A stretch of DNA of 8,341 nt from Vicinamibacteria bacterium (GTDB lineage: Bacteria > Acidobacteriota > Vicinamibacteria > Vicinamibacterales > 2-12-FULL-66-21). The notes beneath the pieces were generated by a model that saw only the letters and a program-made list of their open reading frames with translations, made no database searches and was not told where the DNA came from. The stretch is taken from the NCBI GenBank assembly GCA_025937075.1, contig JAICSD010000181.1:1-8341 (forward strand), given 5' to 3'. This document shows, piece by piece, positions 1 through 6,161 of the stretch; position 1 is the stretch's first letter; the number at the start of each line of letters is the position of its first letter. The translations under genes and the position numbers were made by a program.

Positions 1-1
1 C

Positions 2-1534
2 TGCGCGCTGCAGTTGACCTCGATGTTCCCGAACCTCGTCGTCGAGAACTTCTATCGCAAGACGCAGAATTCGATTGACGCAGGGAAGACGCAGGCGCCG
101 TACGGCTACGTGATACCCGTGGCCCGGGACATGACGCGCGTGGCCCCGCTCGTCAACATGCTGCGCGCGCAGCGGATTGAGGTCGGGCAAGCGGCCGCGG
201 AAACCAAGACCGCCGACGGCACGTTCCCAGCCGGTTCGTACGTCGTCAAGCGCGATCAACCCTACGGCCGTCTCGCGAAGAACCTGCTCGAGCGTCAGAC
301 GTACCCCGACGTCAACCTCACCACCTACGACGACAGCGGGTGGACGATGGGGCTCGCGATGATGACGGAGGTGAAGGAGATCAAGGACAAGTCGATCCTC
401 GACGCGAAGGTCGCTCCGGTCGACACGGCTGTCGTGCGCGGCAAGGTCACGGGATCCGGACCGGTGCTCGCGGTGGCGCACTACGGATCGACGAACATGG
501 TGGCGCTTCGGTATCGGCTGAAAGACGTGCCGATGAAGATCGCGGAGAAGCAATTTACCGTTCGCGGCGTCGAATTCCCCGCGGGATCCTTCATCGTGCT
601 GCCGCCTGCTGACGTCTCGCCAGTACGCGCGGCTGTCGAAGGTCTCGGCCTCACGGCTGCGGCCCTGACGGGGACGCCGGATGTTCCCATGCATGACGCG
701 GACGTGCCGCGCGTCGCGATCTATTCCGCGTGGAACGCGACGCAGGAAGCCGGCTGGGTGCGCTTTGCATTCGACAAGTTCGGCATTCCCTACGAACTGA
801 TATTCAAGGAACGGTTGAAGCGAGGAAACCTTCGCGACGACTACGACGTCATCGTCATGCCGACGCAGACGGCGACGCGTCAGGCAATTTTCGCGCCTCC
901 CGCCGAAAAGCCCGTTCCGTACATGCGGAGCGAGAAGTACACGTTTCTCGGCATGTACGGCGAATCGCCCGACATCAGCGGCGGCATGGGAGGCGCAGGC
1001 GTGGAGGCGTTCGCGAAATTTCTCGACGGGGGCGGGACGCTCATCACGATGGGGGAGGCGTCGAGATTTCCATCCGAGCTCGGCTTCGTCCGCTCCGTGG
1101 ATGCGAGCGGTTCGACGTCCGCACAGTTCTACGCGCCCCGTCCGATCGTGAACGCGGAAATCCTGAAGCCGGATCATCCGGTGTTCTACGGCTACACGGA
1201 CAAGATCATCCCGATCAAATATCTCGGTGGGCCGCTGATCAGCGTTGCTGCCGCGGATCAAGGCACCGTGCTCGGACGGTACGTCGGTGGCGATGGGGCG
1301 GTGCTCAGCGGCGTGATGCGCGGCGCCGACGAGATTCGCGAAAAGCCATTCGCGCTCGACGTCCCCGGCGGCTACAGCGGCAACGGGCGCGTGATCATGT
1401 TCGCGACGAACCCGATCTACCGCTGGCAGAACCACGGCGAGTTCAACATGGTCTTCAACGCCCTGTTGAACTGGAACGACAAACCCGCCACCACATCTAC
1501 TCCCAAGACCACCTCGTCCGACGCGCAGAAGTAA
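2..1534 (+). CDS. M14-family zinc carboxypeptidase-like protein, C-terminal part (5' end outside window)
   Basis: The reading frame is open to the left edge: the codons from position 2 read Cys-Ala-Leu-Gln before a TTG at 14, so that TTG is not a true start. About 510 residues are visible. I recognise the stretch GYVIPVARDM, then FPAGSYVVKRDQPYGRLAKN and YDDSGWTMGL, as typical of the region after the peptidase domain in large secreted M14-like carboxypeptidases. The zinc-binding catalytic domain would lie upstream, so activity cannot be judged. Counting from 14, residues about 230-490 look like a class I glutamine-amidotransferase-like fold: VPRVAIYSAW, DDYDVIVMPTQ, then GGGTLITMGEASRF. No cysteine occurs in these 506 residues, so this domain lacks a nucleophile and is probably structural or substrate-binding. 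The end is a Thr/Ser/Lys-rich tail. Related proteins are usually exported; no signal peptide can be checked here. The family call is from memory of sequence style and fairly secure; the substrate is unknown. Confidence 0.8.
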   Translation, partial: CALQLTSMFPNLVVENFYRKTQNSIDAGKTQAPYGYVIPVARDMTRVAPLVNMLRAQRIEVGQAAAETKTADGTFPAGSYVVKRDQPYGRLAKNLLERQTYPDVNLTTYDDSGWTMGLAMMTEVKEIKDKSILDAKVAPVDTAVVRGKVTGSGPVLAVAHYGSTNMVALRYRLKDVPMKIAEKQFTVRGVEFPAGSFIVLPPADVSPVRAAVEGLGLTAAALTGTPDVPMHDADVPRVAIYSAWNATQEAGWVRFAFDKFGIPYELIFKERLKRGNLRDDYDVIVMPTQTATRQAIFAPPAEKPVPYMRSEKYTFLGMYGESPDISGGMGGAGVEAFAKFLDGGGTLITMGEASRFPSELGFVRSVDASGSTSAQFYAPRPIVNAEILKPDHPVFYGYTDKIIPIKYLGGPLISVAAADQGTVLGRYVGGDGAVLSGVMRGADEIREKPFALDVPGGYSGNGRVIMFATNPIYRWQNHGEFNMVFNALLNWNDKPATTSTPKTTSSDAQK

Positions 1535-1535
1535 T

Positions 1536-1558
1536 CGCGGTTTGGTCCTTGCACCGCG
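1536..1558 (+). terminator. weak hairpin just after the M14-like gene
   Basis: Two bases after the TAA stop, CGCGGT (1536-1541) and ACCGCG (1553-1558) form a perfect 6-bp stem around an 11-base loop. No run of T follows, so an intrinsic terminator is only a possibility. A stronger hairpin lies a few bases downstream. Confidence 0.3.
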
Positions 1559-1570
1559 TATGTCCATCTG

Positions 1571-1602
1571 GTGGCCTTCCGGCTTCAGGCGGAAGAAGCC
1601 AC
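1571..1602 (+). repeat. bulged hairpin with TTCA-containing loop; terminator or dispersed palindromic repeat
   Basis: GTGGC (1571-1575) plus CTTCCG (1576-1581) pairs with CGGAAG (1590-1595) plus GCCAC (1598-1602), leaving a two-A bulge and an 8-base loop GCTTCAGG. That is 11 base pairs. The flanks carry CGTA (1557-1560) and TACG (1614-1617), which could be outer ends of a longer imperfect palindrome. It sits between the M14-like stop and the next start, so it could end the upstream transcript or lie in the leader of the downstream gene. Similar TTCA/TGAA-centred hairpins recur at 2419-2433, 2449-2468 and 7960-7980. Membership of a genome-wide repeat family is inference. Confidence 0.45.
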
Positions 1603-1622
1603 GCGAGTCGAGCTACGAATGA

Positions 1623-1628
1623 GGGAGA
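1623..1628 (+). promoter_or_regulatory. ribosome binding site deciding the start at 1634
   Basis: The purine run GGGAGA, with GGAG at 1624-1627, lies six bases before the ATG at 1634. It favours that ATG over the in-frame GTG at 1571, which lies inside a hairpin, and over the ATG at 1619, which has only a poor site before it. Starting at 1634 also puts the signal peptide right at the N-terminus. Confidence 0.55.
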
Positions 1629-1633
1629 AGGTC

Positions 1634-2407
1634 ATGAAAGCGAACATCGTGATTGCCACCGCCGCCGCATGCACCCTTGGGGTCGGCACAGCGGCGCAAT
1701 CGCCATCGCCGCAGAGCTCCGCCGGAACGGGAACGGATGCGGTGACGGTCAGCGGCTGCATCCGCCCCGGCGCCGACCCAGGCCAGCCGGAGAGCGCCGC
1801 CACCGCGGCGGCAGGACCGCAATTCATCCTGTCGAGCCCGGCCATGGGGACAGCGCGAGCCATATCGCCGTCCATGGGAACGAACGTTCCGCCTGCGAGC
1901 CCCGCGACCGGATCGGTAGCCGGCGCGCCGGCGGGCACGACACCATCCGCGGCAACGCCGGCGCCGGCACCTGCGCCAACGACACCATCACCGACGACAC
2001 CATCACCGACGACACCCGCGACCCCGCCGTCCAGCCCGGTCGCCGGCACACCGCCGTCGCAGACGCCGCCGACGAATGCGCCTCCAGGAACCTCTCCGGC
2101 CGGAACGACGCCGGCAATCAGCGCGCCCTCGACAACGCCGGGCGCCGGTGCCGTCGGCACGACAGGCGTCACCGGAACCGCGACGAATCAGCCGAGCGGC
2201 TATCGATTGGCTGGAGGACAGGATCTCCAGCAGTTCGTCAACCAACAGGTGGAGATCCGTGGGACGTTCCAGGACACGACGACGGCAGGCGCGTCCGCAG
2301 CGCCCGCGGGAACAGCGACCGCACCTGCAGCCGCGGGAGCGGCGCAGACGCCGATGCGTACGCTGCGCATCACGTCGGTCCGCCGGCTGGGCGTATGCTG
2401 TCAGTAG
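1634..2407 (+). CDS. exported Pro/Thr/Ala-rich protein with interrupted small beta-rich domain, unknown function
   Basis: The product has 257 residues. Residues 1-21 look like a Sec signal peptide: Lys2, a hydrophobic stretch NIVIATAAACTLGVG, and likely cleavage after Ala21 (TAA before Gln22). Mature residues 37-43 read VTVSGCI, followed by FIL at 64-66. A low-complexity Pro/Thr/Ala/Ser-rich stretch fills about 69-187 and includes repeated TTPSP units. Then come YRLAGGQDLQQFVNQQVEIR (190-209), another Ala/Thr-rich stretch, and MRTLRITSVRRLGVCC (241-256). The ordered pieces look like strands of one small OB-like beta barrel, in which 'tolerate a ligand or wall contact' roles are only guesswork; the family style (V-x-GC near the start, 'L..FV...VEI.G' later, 'L.ITSV' at the end) is one I associate with uncharacterised Acidobacteriota proteins. 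Cysteines 41, 255 and 256 remain after export and could form a disulfide. Long overlapping frames on both strands across the repeat are compositional. The gene itself is likely real; its function is unknown. Confidence 0.7.
   Translation: MKANIVIATAAACTLGVGTAAQSPSPQSSAGTGTDAVTVSGCIRPGADPGQPESAATAAAGPQFILSSPAMGTARAISPSMGTNVPPASPATGSVAGAPAGTTPSAATPAPAPAPTTPSPTTPSPTTPATPPSSPVAGTPPSQTPPTNAPPGTSPAGTTPAISAPSTTPGAGAVGTTGVTGTATNQPSGYRLAGGQDLQQFVNQQVEIRGTFQDTTTAGASAAPAGTATAPAAAGAAQTPMRTLRITSVRRLGVCCQ
1979..2016 (+). repeat. 15-bp tandem repeat, about 2.5 copies
   Basis: The unit ACGACACCATCACCG occurs exactly at 1979-1993 and 1994-2008, followed by the first eight bases of a third copy (2009-2016). 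The length is a multiple of three, so copy-number change keeps the frame. In protein it encodes the repeated TTPSP of the low-complexity linker. Confidence 0.85.
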
Positions 2408-2418
2408 TAAAGGGACGG

Positions 2419-2468
2419 GGGCCTGAACGGCCCGCGCCAGGATCGTGGGGCGGCCTTCAACGGCTGCC
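2419..2468. terminator. paired hairpins between convergent genes, possible bidirectional terminator
   Basis: GGGCC (2419-2423) and GGCCC (2429-2433) form a 5-bp stem with loop TGAAC. GGCGGCC (2449-2455) and GGCTGCC (2462-2468) form a 7-bp stem with one G-T wobble and loop TTCAAC. The second hairpin covers the stop codon (2457-2459, complement) of the leftward BNR gene. The intergenic gap is only 49 bp, so these are the only visible candidates for ending both transcripts. There is no T-tract, so the call is tentative. Confidence 0.4.
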
Positions 2469-5400
2469 CAACACGCCATCCGCTTCGGCGCGTGCGGCGT
2501 CGACCGCCTTCTTCAGCACCGCATAGCGTTCGACCGCGTCGCGCCCGATCTTCTGATCCGCGCCGCTCGTCATCCCCGCCAGATACGTGACCTGGGCCTG
2601 CAGGCCAGGCTTGCCGTAGCGCACCGGTTCGGTGAGCAGCGTGGACGCGAGCGCATCCACGCGCTTCGCCATCTCCGCATCTCCTCCGTTCCGGAGCCGC
2701 TGCTGCGCGCTGCGGACGCGCGCCGCCAGCGCGTTCACGTCGTCGACCAGATCGTGCATGCGCATGTCGTGCGCGAACTGTTCCTGCAGATCCGCCTCCG
2801 TCACGCCGCGCGCAGCGATGCGAGGATCGATCAACACGCGGAGCGGCTGCGTGAACGTTGCGCCGTCGACCGCCAGTCGCACGCGGTATTCGGCCGGCGG
2901 CATGCCGACGCCGTTCTGGTGGCGCACATCCCAGACGAACCGGTTGATCCCGGCGTCCTTCGTCACCCGCGGCGGTGGCTCGGTGCGTCCCCGTCCGCCT
3001 GATGCCTCGGGATCAGCTTGTTCTTCCGCCGTGTCGCTCCCGCCGCGTCCCCCGCGACGTTCCGTCGGGCGAGCGTCGCTGCTATACGAGCTCACGACGT
3101 GACCCGCCGCGTCGAGGATCTCGATCGTCACGGCGCCCGCCGGAATGGCCGGCAGGTAATAGTTCACCATCGGTCCGAGCCGTTGCGGCTCCCTTCGCGT
3201 GCGATAACCATCGCGAGGAGCGAACAGCCACACGTCCTCCGCGGTCGGGTAGCGCGCAGCGTCAGTTGCGCGGCTCACCGGTGGCGTCAACTGATGCAGC
3301 ACGCTGAGGTCGTCCAGGATCCAGAACGAGCGTCCCTGCGTTGCGACAACGAGATCCTTGTGATGCACTTTGATGTCGGTGACGGGCACGTTCGGCAGAT
3401 TGAGCTGGAACGGCTGCCAGTCGGCGCCGTTGTCGAACGAGATGAAGAGCCCGAACTCGGTGCCGGCGTACAGCAGCCCTTCGCGATCCGGATCCTCGCG
3501 AACGACGTGCGTCGGCCAGTCCGATGGAATCCCGTTCTTCCCCGTCGTCAGCCGCGTCCAGGTGCGGCCGTAGTCGTCCGTGCGATAGATGTACGGTTCG
3601 AAGTCGCCGAGCAGGTATCGGTAGACGGCGAAATACGCGGAGCCGCGCCGGTGGGGCGACGGTTCGATGTACTGCACGCGTCCGCCGGACGGAAGATCCT
3701 TGGGCGTGATCGTCGTCCACGTCTTTCCATTGTTCCGCGTGATGGAGAACGGGCCGTCGTTCGATCCCGCCCAGATGACGCCGCGCTCGAGCGGCGACTC
3801 GGCGATGGCGTACAGCGTACTGTAGAACTCCTCGCCGGTGACGTCGCGTGTGATCGGTTCGCCACTCACGCCCTGGCAGCAGTCCGGATGCGCCGTGAGA
3901 TCGGGTGAGATCTTCTCCCAGGTGACGCCCTTGTCGCGCGTGCGGTGCACGAACTGCGATCCGTAATAGAGGACGTCGGGATCGTGCGGTGAGACCGCCA
4001 TCGGCGACACGCGCTGCATGCGGTAGATGAGATCGCCCGCGGGATTGCCATACAACGACTGCGCGCCAATCCAGTAGTTCTGTTCCTGACCCGTCGTCAG
4101 ATCCATCACGCTGAACTTGCCCTTGCAGGATCCGTAGACGATGTCCGGATCGCGAGGGTAGGGCATGATTGGACCCGTTTCGCAGCCCGGGCCAGCGCGC
4201 CAGTCATCGCGCTCATACGGATCGGCAACGCTCGACGTGATGATCGTCGTGCTGTCCTGCTGCGCGCCGTACACCTTGAACGGAAACTGATCGTCGACCC
4301 AGACGCCGTAGATCTCCGCCGTCGGCTGATTGAGCTGCGTGGACCATGTGCGGCCTCCGTCCGTCGATACGTTCGCGCCGCCGTCATTGGCCTGAACCAT
4401 CACCGTGCCGTCCTTCGGATTGATCCAGATGTCGTGGTTGTCGCCGTGCGGCGTTCGCATCAGCGTGAACGTCCGGCCGCCGTTCGTGGACTTGAAAAAG
4501 CTCTCGGCTCCCGCGTACACGACGTCGGCGTTCGTGGGATCGGCGCCGAGCGTCACGTAATAGAACGGTCGCTGGATGAGCGCGCCGTCCGAGTTCACCA
4601 TCGTCCATGTCTGGCCGGCGTCATCCGATCGGTAGAGACCTCCGCCCGGCTGTGCCTCGATGAGGGCGTACACGCGGTTGGGATTCGCAGCGGTGACGGC
4701 GAGGTTCGCCTTTCCGATCAGGCCGGTTGGGAGACCTGCCGTCATCTTCGTGAAGTGGTCGCCGCCGTCGGTGCTGCGGTAGAACCCGCCGTCGCGCGAG
4801 CCGCTGATGATCGTCCACGGTTTGCGCTCGAGGCGTGACATCCACGCGTACACGACATTCGGGTTCCCGGGCTGTACCTCGAGATCCATCGCGCCGACGC
4901 TGTCGGACACGAACAGCACGTTCTTCCACGTCTTGCCGCCGTCGACCGACTTGAAGATGCCGCGCTCGGGATTGGACTTGAACGCGTTTCCTTGCGCCGC
5001 GACCCAGACGATTTCGGGATTGGAGGGATGTATGCGCAGTGCGCCGATCTGGCCTGCGTCGTACAGGCCGGCGAAGGTCCAGGTCCGACCGCCATCGAGC
5101 GTTTTGTAGACACCGCGTCCTGTCGACACGTTGCTTCGCACGTCGTCGGATCCGGTTCCCAGATAAATGATGTTGGGATCAGAATCCGCGACCGCGACGC
5201 TGCCCGTCGAGCCCAGCGGTACTTTGCCGTCGGTAATTGGTTCCCACGTTACGCCGGCATCGGTCGTGCGAAACAATCCGCCGCTCGCGACGCCCATGTA
5301 GAAAGTTCGAGGCTGCGATGGAACGCCGGTCACCGTCGTCACGCGTCCCCCGCGCGATGGCCCGATGAGACGGTACCGGAGACCGCTGAAGAGCGCAGGA

Positions 5401-5513
5401 TCGATGCGGGCCGCTGCCGCCACGATGTGGCGCGAGGGACGAGGCGTTTGTGGATTCTGGACGGCGGCGACAGCAGCGGTCGCGATGATGGCGGAGACGA
5501 ATCGAAGCGTCAT
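2457..5513 (-). CDS. exported BNR/Asp-box repeat (VPS10/sortilin-like beta-propeller) protein
   Basis: The product has 1018 residues. The N-terminus, with Arg4 then SAIIATAAVAAV, is a short Sec-type signal peptide with likely cleavage near residues 17-19, so export is predicted. Eleven Asp-box motifs (S/T-x-D/N-x-G-x-T/D-W/F) are visible, starting near residues 83, 138, 189, 247, 296, 342, 383, 525, 592, 645 and 692, as in seven- to ten-bladed sialidase/sortilin-like propellers. The only four cysteines (444, 463, 545, 546) lie in the motif-poor stretch at 391-524 or just after it. Residues about 780-900 look like a beta-sandwich (VTIEILDAAGHVV; INRFVWDVRH; EYRVRLAVDG), split by an Arg/Gly/Glu-rich linker at 813-849. 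Residues 903-1012 are mostly helical. Such proteins are abundant in Acidobacteriota and are often annotated as glycosyl hydrolases, but catalytic residues are not evident and no sugar substrate can be claimed. The gene converges on the small exported protein and is divergent from the redox module. No Shine-Dalgarno sequence precedes the ATG. Confidence 0.88.
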   Translation of the reverse strand: MTLRFVSAIIATAAVAAVQNPQTPRPSRHIVAAAARIDPALFSGLRYRLIGPSRGGRVTTVTGVPSQPRTFYMGVASGGLFRTTDAGVTWEPITDGKVPLGSTGSVAVADSDPNIIYLGTGSDDVRSNVSTGRGVYKTLDGGRTWTFAGLYDAGQIGALRIHPSNPEIVWVAAQGNAFKSNPERGIFKSVDGGKTWKNVLFVSDSVGAMDLEVQPGNPNVVYAWMSRLERKPWTIISGSRDGGFYRSTDGGDHFTKMTAGLPTGLIGKANLAVTAANPNRVYALIEAQPGGGLYRSDDAGQTWTMVNSDGALIQRPFYYVTLGADPTNADVVYAGAESFFKSTNGGRTFTLMRTPHGDNHDIWINPKDGTVMVQANDGGANVSTDGGRTWSTQLNQPTAEIYGVWVDDQFPFKVYGAQQDSTTIITSSVADPYERDDWRAGPGCETGPIMPYPRDPDIVYGSCKGKFSVMDLTTGQEQNYWIGAQSLYGNPAGDLIYRMQRVSPMAVSPHDPDVLYYGSQFVHRTRDKGVTWEKISPDLTAHPDCCQGVSGEPITRDVTGEEFYSTLYAIAESPLERGVIWAGSNDGPFSITRNNGKTWTTITPKDLPSGGRVQYIEPSPHRRGSAYFAVYRYLLGDFEPYIYRTDDYGRTWTRLTTGKNGIPSDWPTHVVREDPDREGLLYAGTEFGLFISFDNGADWQPFQLNLPNVPVTDIKVHHKDLVVATQGRSFWILDDLSVLHQLTPPVSRATDAARYPTAEDVWLFAPRDGYRTRREPQRLGPMVNYYLPAIPAGAVTIEILDAAGHVVSSYSSDARPTERRGGRGGSDTAEEQADPEASGGRGRTEPPPRVTKDAGINRFVWDVRHQNGVGMPPAEYRVRLAVDGATFTQPLRVLIDPRIAARGVTEADLQEQFAHDMRMHDLVDDVNALAARVRSAQQRLRNGGDAEMAKRVDALASTLLTEPVRYGKPGLQAQVTYLAGMTSGADQKIGRDAVERYAVLKKAVDAARAEADGVLGSR

Positions 5514-5583
5514 TGTGCGGTGATCTTACTGCCAGCGGGCTTGGCGCTTGCATGAGCGTCGATACACACCACCGGGATTGTCG
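5514..5583. promoter_or_regulatory. divergent intergenic region with a possible leaderless -10 element for the BNR gene
   Basis: These 70 bases lie between two genes reading outward, so at least one promoter is expected here. On the - strand TAAGAT (5528 down to 5523) ends nine bases before the BNR start codon, a spacing that would give an almost leaderless message and would fit the missing ribosome binding site. No good -35 is seen 16-18 bases upstream of it. On the + strand I find only a weak GGGA (5574-5577) six bases before the ATG at 5584, and a 4-bp stem CGCT/AGCG at 5545-5558. The promoter calls are tentative. Confidence 0.3.
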
Positions 5584-6030
5584 ATGGATCCATCCGACCC
5601 ACTCGATGCTCAACAGATTGTCGTGGAGTACGCGCGCGTGCTCGAGCGCGATATCGATGAGCAGCGTCATCCCGCGCGGATCGATTCGCTCCCCTTCTCC
5701 AAGCCAGTGATCCAAGAAGCCATTCGCACGTCTGTCACGCATTTATTGTTCAGCGGCCAGCTCACAGCGGAACTGCGGGACTACTTCGAGACCGCGTACA
5801 CCTCGCTCGCGGAATATCTCGATCCGGAGCTCGTGGCGTTGATGACCGAGTACCGCCGGTCCGCCGAGCAGTTGAGCGCCGAGCCCGCTGCAGTCCGCGA
5901 TCGGACATCGACGGCGGCGTGGCGAACGGTTGCCGAAACCAGCGCGCTCGCCGGCGAAGTCGCGCGCGCGACAAGCCTCGAAGTGGAGAAACTGAAGACC
6001 GAATTTCTGGAGCTCGTTCGTTCGGCATAA
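5584..6030 (+). CDS. uncharacterised helical cytoplasmic protein, 148 residues
   Basis: The ATG at 5584 gives a protein starting MDPSDPLDAQQIVVEYARVL. An in-frame TTG at 5548 would add 12 residues but has no better ribosome binding site and would run further into the divergent region. I do not recognise the family. The chain has no signal peptide, membrane segment or cysteine. It is rich in Glu, Arg, Ala and Leu and looks helical throughout: about 8-22, 35-50 (FSKPVIQEAIRTSVTHLLFS), 53-70 (LTAELRDYFETAYTSLAEYL), 73-90, and a last helix ending KLKTEFLELVRSA. The pattern 'L..ELRDYFETAYTSLAEYL' suggests a small helical bundle, possibly a partner or regulatory protein. It lies 131 bp before the COG3581-type gene on the same strand, so co-transcription is possible but not shown. 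Composition and regular codon use support a real gene. Function is unknown. Confidence 0.68.
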   Translation: MDPSDPLDAQQIVVEYARVLERDIDEQRHPARIDSLPFSKPVIQEAIRTSVTHLLFSGQLTAELRDYFETAYTSLAEYLDPELVALMTEYRRSAEQLSAEPAAVRDRTSTAAWRTVAETSALAGEVARATSLEVEKLKTEFLELVRSA

Positions 6031-6161
6031 CCAAGCACGGCGGCTTCGAACGCCTCCGGCCGTCGCGTCCGGAAGTGTTTGTGTTCCGAACGTCTACGTA
6101 TGTCCTTGATACAGGCCCCCGACCATGACCCCTTAGTCCCTCGGACGGATGGAGGTACGAA
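6031..6161 (+). other. intergenic region before the redox pair
   Basis: This 131-base gap has lower GC in its middle than the flanking genes. It holds a short stem GGCG/CGCC (6039-6042 with 6051-6054), an imperfect hairpin CGGAA/TTCCG (6070-6074 with 6084-6088) extended by CGT/ACG past one mismatch, and a 4-bp stem GTCC/GGAC (6136-6146). TTGATA at 6106-6111 resembles a -35 box, but no matching -10 follows at the proper distance. The 9-mer CGTATGTCC (6097-6105) also occurs at 1557-1565. It may contain a separate promoter or terminator, but none is convincing. Confidence 0.35.
6151..6155 (+). promoter_or_regulatory. strong ribosome binding site for the 611-residue protein
   Basis: GGAGG lies six bases before the ATG at 6162. 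It is the best Shine-Dalgarno match in the window and fixes that start. Confidence 0.8.

Noticed and set aside
1658..1672. Lipoprotein signal (AAAC) in the small exported protein
   Set aside because: The cysteine at residue 13 lies in the middle of the hydrophobic stretch and lacks a proper Leu at -3. A normal signal-peptidase I site follows at 19-21.
1585..2172. 195-residue Gly/Val-rich frame on the - strand
   Set aside because: It is the antisense image of the Pro/Thr/Ala-rich linker. The low-complexity repeat explains its open frame.
1921..2180. CRISPR-like or satellite array
   Set aside because: The repeats are short, adjacent and in frame with a Thr/Pro-rich protein. There are no spacers.
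730..2526. 598-residue open frame on the + strand spanning two genes
   Set aside because: It overlaps the M14-like and the Pro/Thr-rich genes in another frame, crosses the gap between them, and is Arg/His/Asp-rich, typical of a shifted reading of GC-rich coding DNA.
5541..5554. Sigma-54-like promoter (TGGC followed by TTGCA)
   Set aside because: The GG and GC elements are only five bases apart instead of about ten, so it cannot work as a -24/-12 promoter.
5179..5742. 187-residue - strand frame covering the BNR start and the divergent region
   Set aside because: It overlaps the N-terminus of the BNR gene in another frame and most of the start of the 148-residue gene. No motif or ribosome binding site supports it.
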